From ARS98 sp030744725 (lineage in GTDB: Bacteria; Planctomycetota; Planctomycetia; Pirellulales; Pirellulaceae), in NCBI GenBank assembly GCA_030744725.1, contig JASLPZ010000144.1, forward strand, positions 1-16,570: a stretch of DNA of 16,570 bases, read 5' to 3'. Numbering within the stretch: the stretch's first letter is position 1; every line of letters begins with the position of its first letter. The translations under genes were made by a program, and so were the position numbers. Under the pieces are notes generated by a model. It was not told where the DNA came from. It did no database searches and saw only the letters and a program-made list of their open reading frames with translations. Positions 1 to 7,056 of this stretch are shown here, piece after piece.

Positions 1-880
1 TGACGTTCACTTCGTCACGCACCCCCATGTGCGTATTGTCGAACGGATGAGCCGGCAGATAGTTCGCTGGCAGCGCCGGTTGCTTCGCGTTGGCCGACGG
101 AAGCGACTGTTTGTCCGCATGATTCGCTGCGCCATACTTGGCAAGCAACTCAGGCTTACCATCGCGCGTATCGTGCGGATGGGAGAATCCAAAGTAGATC
201 AGGAACGGATTGGTGTTTTTCGTGGATGCCCGCTCGTCCAGATAATCCAAGACTTGCTCGCCGTGCCAGGCACTGCCGGTTTCGTCGGTGCCACCGCGTC
301 TGGTCGCATCATTGCGCACCGTGAACAGTTCGTTGGCAGCCTCGTAGCTGTTACCGCGTTTGCATGTCCGCATCGTGGCGTAGCCAGCTCGATTGAAGAC
401 CGCCGGCATGGTGTACTCAGCAAGGTCGGGCGGAACCAGCTTTGGATTTGTGATATGCGGGTTGTTGACTCGGCCAGGTTTGTTGGGGATGTGCCAGACT
501 GTCCTGCCCGACATGATCATATGCCGTGACGGTGTGCAGACACCGCCGGTCCATGCGCCCATGTGATATGCCGCGTCGAACACGATTCCATCGGCGGCGA
601 GCCGGTCGATATTTGGTGTCTGGAGCGTAGACTCCGGATTGTAGATCTTCAGGTCGAATGGCGACTGGTCATCGACGACGATAAACAGGATGTTTGGACG
701 GTTGGCTTCAGCATCTGCTGCATGGACGGCGCCAAAAATGCTCAACAGCGCAACAGACGTTGCAGCCAGTAACCGAACGGTCAGTGTGCCATCCTTTGGC
801 CAGACCAGGGCCGTGGCATAAGGCGTGTCGTTCCTCGTCGTGAAGCGGTGACTTCTGGCGTGAACTGCTGAACAGGGCAT
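1..880 (-). CDS. secreted sulfatase, N-terminal part (runs off left edge)
   Basis: About 293 N-terminal residues of a type I (formylglycine-dependent) sulfatase, which hydrolyses sulfate esters, probably on polysaccharides outside the cytoplasm. The frame stays open from an ATG at 880 to the left edge, so the C-terminal part is outside the window. An unusually long charged leader (about 36 residues) precedes a hydrophobic stretch (about 37-53, LLAATSVALLSIFGAVHA) that looks like a signal peptide with an AxA-type end. Then come the metal-binding RPNILFIVVDD (61-71), TPNIDRLAADG (88-98) and the modification motif CTPSR with Cys115. A later FGFSHPHD stretch fits the family. The start is chosen because ATG 880 is the only good start before the signal peptide; a GAGAG sits shortly upstream. 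It lies 35 bp after the stop of the next sulfatase on the same strand, so the two are probably co-transcribed. Substrate is not identifiable. The sulfatase call is firm; the exact start is less so. Confidence 0.9.
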   Translation of the reverse strand, partial: MPCSAVHARSHRFTTRNDTPYATALVWPKDGTLTVRLLAATSVALLSIFGAVHAADAEANRPNILFIVVDDQSPFDLKIYNPESTLQTPNIDRLAADGIVFDAAYHMGAWTGGVCTPSRHMIMSGRTVWHIPNKPGRVNNPHITNPKLVPPDLAEYTMPAVFNRAGYATMRTCKRGNSYEAANELFTVRNDATRRGGTDETGSAWHGEQVLDYLDERASTKNTNPFLIYFGFSHPHDTRDGKPELLAKYGAANHADKQSLPSANAKQPALPANYLPAHPFDNTHMGVRDEVNV

Positions 881-915
881 TTCGTTTCTCTCAGGATCTC
901 AGATTTGGGGCGAAA

Positions 916-2331
916 TCAGCGCTTCTTTGAGCCATCGGTCTTCTTGTTCCTCTTCCTGCTCCTATCTTTGCCGAACGACATCGACAACGCAAATTCGTTC
1001 TTTTGCGCTGCTCCTGGCGTGCTGCGACCTCGATCGATGTAGCTTTGCATAAGCTTCGTCAGACGCCGGTCCACGTCACCATTTGCACTGACAACGTCCT
1101 GTGTTTCGCTGATGTCGGATTTCAGGTTGAACAGTTCTCGGTTCCCGCTGCGATGAAAGACGAGCTTCCAGGGGCCCTGACGAATGGCGAGGCCGCCGGG
1201 TGCCTGGTGCACGGTGGCTTCTCGAACGGGCTGCGTCGCTGTACCGAGCAGACAGGGCAGGATGCTGACACTGTCTTCGGCCGCATTGTCTGGCAGCGAT
1301 GCATTCAGGATGTCAGCACAGGTGGCGAAGAAATCGTTCAGGCAGATCGTCTGATGGTTCACCGAATTCGGCTCAATCTTTCCGGGCCAGCGCGCGACAA
1401 ATGGTTCACGATGTCCCCCCTCATAAATGCTGCTCTTAGCTTTACGGAGTGGCGGATAAGGCCGTTTCGCCGCGCCGTTGTCGCCCGTCGCAAGCACCAG
1501 AGTGTTCTTACTCTGGCCGGTGCGATCCAGCAGATCAAGGAGCTGCCCCAGCATATGATCCCCCTGGTAAACCCAGTCGGCATAGCGCCCCTCCTTGCCA
1601 GTCACGCCACTCGTGCCCACAAATTCCGGAGCCGGCACGATCGGGTTGTGTGGCGGGCACATTGGGAAGTACAGAAAGAACGGTTTCTTTTCCGTTGAAC
1701 GATGTTCGAGGTACTCGACGGCTTTGCGGATCATCAGCGGCTGATTCTCGACGGCCTCCACATTCGCAACGACCGTGTCCTGCTCAATGATCGATCCAAT
1801 GTTTCTGGCGTGAGTGAAGCCGTAGAAGTAATCGAACCCAACCGCACCCGGCCCGCCGGTCAATTTCGCACCGATGGGCAGCTTGTTTTCCGATCCGGGT
1901 TTGCCATCCACCCAATTCAACCCGAGATGCCACTTGCCAATGCAGGCTGTGTGATAACCCTGCTGCTGCAGAAAAGAGGCCACGGTCAGTCGCTGTTTCG
2001 GAATGATCGGCGGCGAGTAAGTTTTCAAAACGCCGAACTGACCGATCCGCGACGGATAGCGACCGGTCAATACTCCGTAACGTGTGGGAGTACAGTCCGC
2101 GGCAGCCGAATGAGCGTCAGTGAAACGCATCCCCTCGCGACATAGCCGGTCGATGTTGGGAGTCTTGAACTCACTCTCAGCACGGTAGCTGGTCGGTTGG
2201 CCGTAACCCATATCGTCGAAAAGCACGAATATGATGTTTGGCTTTTCTGGGTGTTCCTCGGCAGATGCAAAGCCGACGATTGAAGCAGACAGCATCGTCG
2301 CCGGTAGCAATAGTGAACGTATGATGGTCAC
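916..2331 (-). CDS. secreted arylsulfatase-like sulfatase
   Basis: Complete sulfatase of 471 residues, normal length for the family, cleaving sulfate esters in the periplasm or outside the cell. Visible: signal peptide (about 1-24, SLLLPATMLSASIVGFASA), PNIIFVLFDDMGYG (31-44) with the metal-binding aspartates, TPNIDRLCREG (57-67), modification motif CTPTR with Cys80 as the predicted formylglycine, GKWHLG (132-137), and TGDNGA (282-287) carrying further metal ligands. The motif has Thr instead of the commoner Ser at its fourth position, still within the C-x-P-x-R rule. The C-terminus is a Lys/Arg-rich tail. The start is a GTG at 2331, with a GGAG about 12 nt upstream. It is the first gene of a likely two-sulfatase operon reading leftwards, and its promoter would lie in the 2332-2832 stretch shared with the divergent pduS-like gene. 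The formylglycine-generating enzyme it needs is not in this window. Confidence 0.93.
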   Translation of the reverse strand: MTIIRSLLLPATMLSASIVGFASAEEHPEKPNIIFVLFDDMGYGQPTSYRAESEFKTPNIDRLCREGMRFTDAHSAAADCTPTRYGVLTGRYPSRIGQFGVLKTYSPPIIPKQRLTVASFLQQQGYHTACIGKWHLGLNWVDGKPGSENKLPIGAKLTGGPGAVGFDYFYGFTHARNIGSIIEQDTVVANVEAVENQPLMIRKAVEYLEHRSTEKKPFFLYFPMCPPHNPIVPAPEFVGTSGVTGKEGRYADWVYQGDHMLGQLLDLLDRTGQSKNTLVLATGDNGAAKRPYPPLRKAKSSIYEGGHREPFVARWPGKIEPNSVNHQTICLNDFFATCADILNASLPDNAAEDSVSILPCLLGTATQPVREATVHQAPGGLAIRQGPWKLVFHRSGNRELFNLKSDISETQDVVSANGDVDRRLTKLMQSYIDRGRSTPGAAQKNEFALSMSFGKDRSRKRNKKTDGSKKR

Positions 2332-2832
2332 AGGGATTGGTCGCTCCGTATTGCGTCGGGTTCACGAGGATCATCTTGCTCAAAGCGGCGGGCCAATTCA
2401 AACGGCGAAAATCCGCTACAGTGAATCGGCACGCGCTCTAGTTGGACAGTCTGGAACGAGCACCTCCAAGATTATACCAACGAAAGCGCCCATGCGCTCG
2501 ACACTCATGCCAGCGCCTTCCCCGATACCCAGTTTGCCACCCCCTGCACGACGCCGGGAGCGTTCTTCACGGAGAACGGCGCACTCGGACTCTCCGGTGA
2601 CAAATTCCAGCCATAAACATTGATCGAGTCGCTGACACGCGGGAAGTGATCCGCCTTCGGTGATCTCCTGTAATGCTCGATTTACGGCCGCATGGGGCTC
2701 ACACAGTACGTGCAGATGCGTGCGCGCGGCAGGCCGGCTTCGGCAATTACCTGGGCACGGATTGTCGAAAACGTCTTCCTTAGTTCGTGCTATGTTTAGA
2801 ATGATCTGATCTTCCAACTTGAGCTCGATGAA
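2332..2832. other. about 500 bp with no convincing gene; divergent promoter region
   Basis: This stretch separates the minus-strand sulfatase operon from the plus-strand pduS-pduT operon, so it should hold both promoters. No canonical -35/-10 pair stands out. A minus-strand open frame at 2416-2817 (133 codons, TTG start, no ribosome-binding site) and a plus-strand frame of about 60 codons ending with TAA near 2620 both exist. Neither matches a family I recognise. They overlap antisense to each other, so at most one is real. The part at 2640-2760 has fairly protein-like codon use on the minus strand. It could be a small lineage-specific gene or a decayed remnant. Confidence 0.4.
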
Positions 2833-4191
2833 ATGACGAACCGTTCCCAGATCTTAGAAAGCATCCGTAAGGCTGGCGTTGTCGGCGCAGGGGGTGCTGG
2901 TTTCCCAACTTACAGGAAGCTGGATGCCAAAGTTGATTGCATCATTGCGAACGGGGCTGAGTGTGAGCCGTTATTACAGAAGGACCGCGAGACGATGCGC
3001 CGCGACTCTGATGACATGCTCCGCGGATTGCAGATCATGCAACAGTTGACAGGGGCCACGCGTGTCGTCATCGCCGTCAAGCGAAAGAACGCCGATGTTG
3101 TCCAACGGATGGCAGCCGCCGTGACCGAGCTGGGTTTTGAGATTTTTGTCTACGAAGACGTGTATCCCGCCGGCGACGAGTTAGTCTTGGTCTATGAAAT
3201 CACTGGAAAACGGATTCCGCCGGGCGGAATTCCTCTGAAAGTGGGTTGTCTTGTCGACAATGTCGAAACGATCGTCAATGTCGTGCGGGCTGTCGATGGT
3301 GCACCGGTGACGGAGAAGTACATCACCATATGCGGTGCCGTACACCATCCGCTAACGACACGCGTGCCGGTAGGAATCTCGATGGCCGAGTGCGTTCAGC
3401 TGGCCGGAGGACCTTCGGTCGACAACCCCGTCGCACTAACTGGCGGCGTCATGATGGGAGGCACGACGATCGACCTGTCCCTCTCTGTGACCAAGGTAAC
3501 TGGCGGCATCATCGTGCTGCCGGACAACCACTATCTGTTTCGACGCAAGTCCCAATCAAAGCCGACGTACACGCGTATCGGTCATGGTCAATGTGATCAG
3601 TGCTCGCTCTGCACCGAACTTTGTCCAAGGTATATCCTGGGTTACCCGATCCAACCGCACATGGTGATGCGAACGCTGCTGATGACCGGCAGCGACAAAG
3701 ATCGTAACAGCCTGTGGTCCCAGTATTGCTGTGAATGCAACGTCTGTTCGCTAATCGCTTGTCCCGAGCAACTCGATCCAGCACGCATCTGCATCGATGC
3801 GAAGAAGCGATTGAAGGAGAAGCGACTCACTCGCTCGGAACAGGAGCTAGAGACGCTATTTCGTCCGGTGCACCCAGCGCGCAAGGGACGAGAGATTCCG
3901 ATACAAACACTTTACCAAAGGTTGGGATTGGCCTCGTATGACCGGAAAGCCGACTTCGTCGATACCGCGCCACAACCGGCACATGTGAATGTCCCGCTAA
4001 CGTCCCACATCGGTCGTCCGGCACTGCCGATCGTGCAGGTTGGCGACGGTGTAAAGAAGGGTGATATCATCGCTGACCTGGCCAAGGATGAACTCGGTTG
4101 CCCTGCCCACGCGAGTATCACAGGACACGTCACTGCGGTCACGAAAGAAAGTATCCAGATCACTGCACAATCCTCGGGATCAGCCCCATGA
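2833..4191 (+). CDS. pduS: PduS-like/RnfC-type iron-sulfur flavoprotein (BMC-associated electron carrier)
   Basis: 452 residues, almost exactly the length of PduS of the propanediol compartment (about 451). PduS is an NADH-oxidising FMN/[4Fe-4S] protein that reduces corrinoids or passes electrons through the shell protein PduT. Visible in order: glycine-rich nucleotide/FMN site GAGGAGFPT (18-26), NGAECEPLLQKDRE (40-53), a central SLBB-like region (about 160-235), first [4Fe-4S] motif C254-C257-C260-C264P, a second cysteine set C299/C300-C302-C305-C310P (YCCECNVC), and a C-terminal barrel-sandwich domain (about 398-444, VGDGVKKGDIIADLA). The two ferredoxin-like motifs and the SLBB domain set PduS apart from plain complex I 51-kDa subunits. 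Length and the pairing with pduT favour PduS over RnfC, which is usually longer and sits with rnfDGE. The start is ATG 2833; an ATG at 2828 meets a stop after one codon. It ends in an ATGA overlap with the shell gene, implying translational coupling. No corrinoid enzyme or other compartment gene is in the window. Confidence 0.9.
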   Translation: MTNRSQILESIRKAGVVGAGGAGFPTYRKLDAKVDCIIANGAECEPLLQKDRETMRRDSDDMLRGLQIMQQLTGATRVVIAVKRKNADVVQRMAAAVTELGFEIFVYEDVYPAGDELVLVYEITGKRIPPGGIPLKVGCLVDNVETIVNVVRAVDGAPVTEKYITICGAVHHPLTTRVPVGISMAECVQLAGGPSVDNPVALTGGVMMGGTTIDLSLSVTKVTGGIIVLPDNHYLFRRKSQSKPTYTRIGHGQCDQCSLCTELCPRYILGYPIQPHMVMRTLLMTGSDKDRNSLWSQYCCECNVCSLIACPEQLDPARICIDAKKRLKEKRLTRSEQELETLFRPVHPARKGREIPIQTLYQRLGLASYDRKADFVDTAPQPAHVNVPLTSHIGRPALPIVQVGDGVKKGDIIADLAKDELGCPAHASITGHVTAVTKESIQITAQSSGSAP

Positions 4192-4742
4192 ATCAACGCG
4201 GCGCCATCGCTCTGATAGAAACCTCGAGCATTGCCAAGGGCTTTGAGATCGGTGACGCCGTGCTTAAAGCCGCGAACGTCGAGATGATCGTGAATCGTAC
4301 CATCTGTCCAGGTAAGTACATGCTGATTCTTGGTGGCAGCATCGATGCCGTGCAAACAAGTCTCGAGATCGGGGTTCGTGTCGGCGCTCACTCGGTTGTG
4401 GATCATACCGTCATTGCCAGTGTCCATCCTGCGGTTTTTCCCGCCATCAGTGGTGTTTGCAGTTTGCCTGAGCTGAGGGCATTGGGAGTCATAGAATCGT
4501 TTAGTGTGGCATCTGCGATTGAGGCTGCGGACACCGCAGTGAAAGCGGCTCCCGTTCAGCTCATCACAATTCATCTCGCCATGGCGATCGGCGGCAAGGC
4601 ATTTGTTTCCTTGACTGGCGATGTCGCCGCCGTGGAAGAGGCTGTTTCTGTGGGCGCCGCGGTGATCGAACGGAAGGGCTTATTAGTCGAGAAGGTTGTG
4701 ATTCCCTCACCTCGTCGCGAGATTATCAGCGAGTTCATCTAG
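4188..4742 (+). CDS. pduT: PduT-like tandem-domain BMC shell protein (BMC-T)
   Basis: 184 residues, the same length as Salmonella PduT. It is a trimer-forming shell protein of bacterial microcompartments with two BMC folds: domain 1 at about 5-88 (AIALIETSSIAKGFEIGDA, then TICPGKYMLILGG) and domain 2 at about 97-178 (ALGVIESFSVASAIEAADTA, then AIGGKAFVSLTGD). Cys40 in the TICPGK loop matches the PduT cysteine (Cys38) that holds a [4Fe-4S] cluster at the trimer pore, so a pore-bound redox centre is expected. The VFPAISG linker and the ending GLLVEKVVIPSPR also match PduT. The ATG at 4188 overlaps the pduS-like stop (ATGA), and a BMC-T start fits exactly; an upstream in-frame start at 4098 would only add 30 residues of shadow. 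The stop TAG overlaps, inside CTAG, the stop of the convergent lipoprotein gene. No BMC-H or BMC-P gene is nearby, so the assembly partner must be elsewhere if a compartment exists. Identification rests on remembered PduT sequence and looks strong. Confidence 0.93.
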   Translation: MNQRGAIALIETSSIAKGFEIGDAVLKAANVEMIVNRTICPGKYMLILGGSIDAVQTSLEIGVRVGAHSVVDHTVIASVHPAVFPAISGVCSLPELRALGVIESFSVASAIEAADTAVKAAPVQLITIHLAMAIGGKAFVSLTGDVAAVEEAVSVGAAVIERKGLLVEKVVIPSPRREIISEFI

Positions 4743-6097
4743 TCCTGTTTCTCGTTGAGTCCGTACTTCTTGTTGACCTCGTCATAGATGGGCTGAATCA
4801 CGTCCTTCATGTTGAGCTTACCGCCCGCAATCTGTTCCGAATAGGGAACCCTGTTACTTGGATCGGGCAGCTGCGGCTTCTCGGTGGCTGGCGGTGGCCA
4901 GACGTCTTCATCAACAATCGCCATCCGCACGCGAATCTCGTCCTTGGTGATGTTCCACACCATGTAGTCCTCAGCGAGACTCAGCGGACCGTCGTAGGTT
5001 GTCCGGACACGGTCGTTGATAGAAGCTGTGGTGTCGAAGTCTTTGAAGAAGTGATAAGCCACGGCCATCCGCGGCTTGATGAGCGACATCGTTTTTCCAA
5101 ATGCTTCGGGCGCGGTGTGGATCTGAGTGCCCACCAATAGAGCGCTTTGTGGTGTGAATCTGAATTTCTCAATCATGTCCGGCGTGGAGATGAAGCACTC
5201 GTGAATCGCCAGGTCGGAATCCTTCGCGTACTCCGCATACCACTTGTTCGGATAGGTATCACCTCCGAACACGAATTTGAGACCGTTCCACGCGACGCTG
5301 TAACTGACCGAACCGTCAATGGCATGGATGGCCGGGAAAGATCGAATCGTGACACCGTTCTCCTCGTAGACGACCTTGTTCATGCCTTTGTAGTCGAACT
5401 CGGTAACATCCATGTGGTATCCACGTGGATCGGTGAGCCCCTTGCGGCCAGCAAGGTCCCAGGTGAGCGCTTTCAACAAGTGATCCAGCGCGTACTTTGT
5501 GCCGAGTTCCGGTGTGTCGCCGCTCGGTCCCCAAACGCGTAACGGCTTCTGGCGGCCGGCCAGAGCACCACTGATAAACAGCGCGTCCAGATCACCGAAG
5601 TGGTCGGTATGCAGGTGGCTCAGGAAAACCTTATCGAGGTAATTGTAGGGGATTTGAAAGGCTGAGATGCGCTCATTCGAACCAGTCCCGACATCGAAAA
5701 TAAACTTGTCGCCGTTTCCCAGTTCAAGCAACCAGCAGGACGCCGCTTGTTTTGGACGTGCCGTGGGCATGCCGGTGCCGCAGGCGATCAACCGCATCTC
5801 GTCCGGCCCAAGGTCCTCGCTATTGGGTGTGTAGAAATCGCGAGCGCGCGCTCTGACCGGGGAATACTGCTCGACCGCGCCGGCGTCTTCGGCAGGCGCT
5901 TTTGACGCTGCTGCTGGCTGCCCGCCCGCAGCTGGGTCTGCTTTCTGGCTACCATCATTCGTCGTTTTCTTGTCCTGTGCACGGACTTGAGCATCTCGCT
6001 CGTGTTGCTCACGCGTGCAGCCGATGATGTAGCCGATCACTCCGGCGATCAAAGCGACAGTCAAAACTGATGGTCCAGCCTGTTTGATTCTTCTCAT
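4739..6097 (-). CDS. metallo-beta-lactamase-fold hydrolase lipoprotein (GntH-like)
   Basis: 452-residue metallohydrolase, probably anchored to a membrane facing the periplasm. The N-terminus has a hydrophobic segment (11-26) ending in a lipobox-like IIGC, so Cys27 is the likely lipidated residue. A low-complexity linker rich in Ala, Gln, Lys and Asp (about 28-80) follows. The catalytic domain shows GTGMPTARP (107-115), the zinc motif HLHTDHFGDLD (161-171), a further histidine at 258, GGDTYPN (278-284) and AVAYHF with His349. These are the usual ligands of the beta-lactamase/RNase Z/AtsA superfamily, not of a drug-hydrolysing beta-lactamase. The overall look resembles proteins named after the guanitoxin pathway hydrolase GntH, but nothing else of that pathway is here; the substrate is unknown. 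ATG 6097 has a GGAG (6106-6109) 8 nt upstream. It is transcribed towards the pduS-pduT operon, and the stop codons overlap. An arylsulfatase or phosphodiesterase role is also possible. Confidence 0.85.
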   Translation of the reverse strand: MRRIKQAGPSVLTVALIAGVIGYIIGCTREQHERDAQVRAQDKKTTNDGSQKADPAAGGQPAAASKAPAEDAGAVEQYSPVRARARDFYTPNSEDLGPDEMRLIACGTGMPTARPKQAASCWLLELGNGDKFIFDVGTGSNERISAFQIPYNYLDKVFLSHLHTDHFGDLDALFISGALAGRQKPLRVWGPSGDTPELGTKYALDHLLKALTWDLAGRKGLTDPRGYHMDVTEFDYKGMNKVVYEENGVTIRSFPAIHAIDGSVSYSVAWNGLKFVFGGDTYPNKWYAEYAKDSDLAIHECFISTPDMIEKFRFTPQSALLVGTQIHTAPEAFGKTMSLIKPRMAVAYHFFKDFDTTASINDRVRTTYDGPLSLAEDYMVWNITKDEIRVRMAIVDEDVWPPPATEKPQLPDPSNRVPYSEQIAGGKLNMKDVIQPIYDEVNKKYGLNEKQD

Positions 6098-6481
6098 GGT
6101 CGTTGCTCCAACTCATCGAGTGAGACTGCGGATTAGCCCGCGTACACTTTCTCGAGGAATTTCTACCACAGGGGTCAAAGAAACTCTACGTGTTGCTCGA
6201 AGAATTGCTCTCTGTAGCACGCACTCAGGATCCGTGTTGAGGTGGCAGCCAAGCGAATACCTAGCTTGCAAGTCCGATCCCGACGAAATTGATGACAAGT
6301 CGCTTCATGCGCTCAATCCTCCCTCAACGACATGGCACCGCCTTCTATCTGCCTGAAAAAACCAAGTGGATCACCAAGACGATATGCTGGCCGGAATCCG
6401 TGTCCGACTCCGCGTGGCGGACAAGATTTCCATCCTCCGAGCATGGGAACTGTTCGAAGCAGAAGCTCGACCACGCGTGTG
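6098..6481. other. intergenic stretch upstream of the metallohydrolase gene
   Basis: 384 bp between the end of the truncated barrel gene and the start of the metallohydrolase lipoprotein. Apart from the GGAG ribosome-binding site at 6106-6109 (minus strand), I see no gene, terminator hairpin or repeat. Several short open frames are present, but none has a start context or recognisable sequence. Confidence 0.5.
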
Positions 6482-7039
6482 TTAGAAACGATAGCCGCCG
6501 CCGACGCCGATGAAGAAGTCGTCGGAGTCTTCTGTCAGCCCCAAACCGACCCGGAAATCGACAACGAAGTCGTCAGTGACGTAATAGTCAATTCCCACGT
6601 TGTAGAAGCTGATTGAATAATTGTCTTCAAGCGCATGTGAATACAGCCCGAACCACTCGTTGTACAGTACCGATCGTTCGTTCAACTCCACTCCCAATGC
6701 GACGGACTGCGACCAGACGATGAAATGGTCGCTCGCTGGTTCCTCGGGTAGCAATGAGAAATCGCCCAGTCCACTTGGCAAGTATCCAGTCGAGCCGTAC
6801 AGTTGCCAACCGTCTTTCAGTTCCCAGGAGTAGATGTAATCGAAGCCAGCCTCGACGCGGCTCAATGTCCAAGCAGATCCACCGGTCGGAACACTCGATC
6901 GGATTTCCAGGGCGCTCTCGGGAATCCAGCCGCATTGATCGGTCACGCCCAGTTTCATGGACCAGATTAGATCCTGAGCCGAATCAAGGTCATCCCATTC
7001 TCGAGAGGGATCAAGGTATCTTTTGGTTGATTTTCTCAA
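6482..7039 (-). pseudogene. 5'-truncated outer-membrane beta-barrel (MetA-pathway of phenol degradation family)
   Basis: The readable protein (about 185 residues from a TTG at 7039) is the C-terminal part of an outer-membrane barrel of the family called putative MetA-pathway of phenol degradation (PF13557-like). Visible: QCGWIPESALEIRSSVPTG, alternating polar/aromatic strands, a WSQSVALGVEL strand, YNEWFGLYSH, DFRVGLGLTEDSDDFF, and a terminal GGGYRF ending in Phe, as for proteins inserted by BamA. Family members are usually about 280-330 residues with a signal peptide. Here the signal peptide and first strands are missing: the frame extends upstream only to a TAA near 7110, inside the neighbouring hydrolase gene, with no ATG. 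The truncation is therefore real, and the gene is probably non-functional unless a fragment is exported another way. It follows the hydrolase on the same strand after 17 bp, so it may still be transcribed. Confidence 0.6.
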
Positions 7040-7056
7040 TTGGATGTAAGGTCGAC

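Noticed and set aside
1003..1698. 231-codon plus-strand open frame inside the second sulfatase
   Set aside because: It is antisense to the sulfatase core, including its metal-binding motif; no domain is visible.
2833..4191. RnfC of an Rnf ion-pumping complex
   Set aside because: No rnfA, B, D, E or G gene is adjacent, the length matches PduS, and the next gene is a PduT-type shell protein.
3912..4574. 220-codon minus-strand open frame across the pduS-pduT junction
   Set aside because: It is antisense to two strongly supported genes and shows no family motif.
4739..6097. Antibiotic-resistance beta-lactamase
   Set aside because: The fold is shared, but the long tethered lipoprotein and GTGMPTARP/GGDTYPN motifs resemble other hydrolases of the superfamily rather than class B beta-lactamases.
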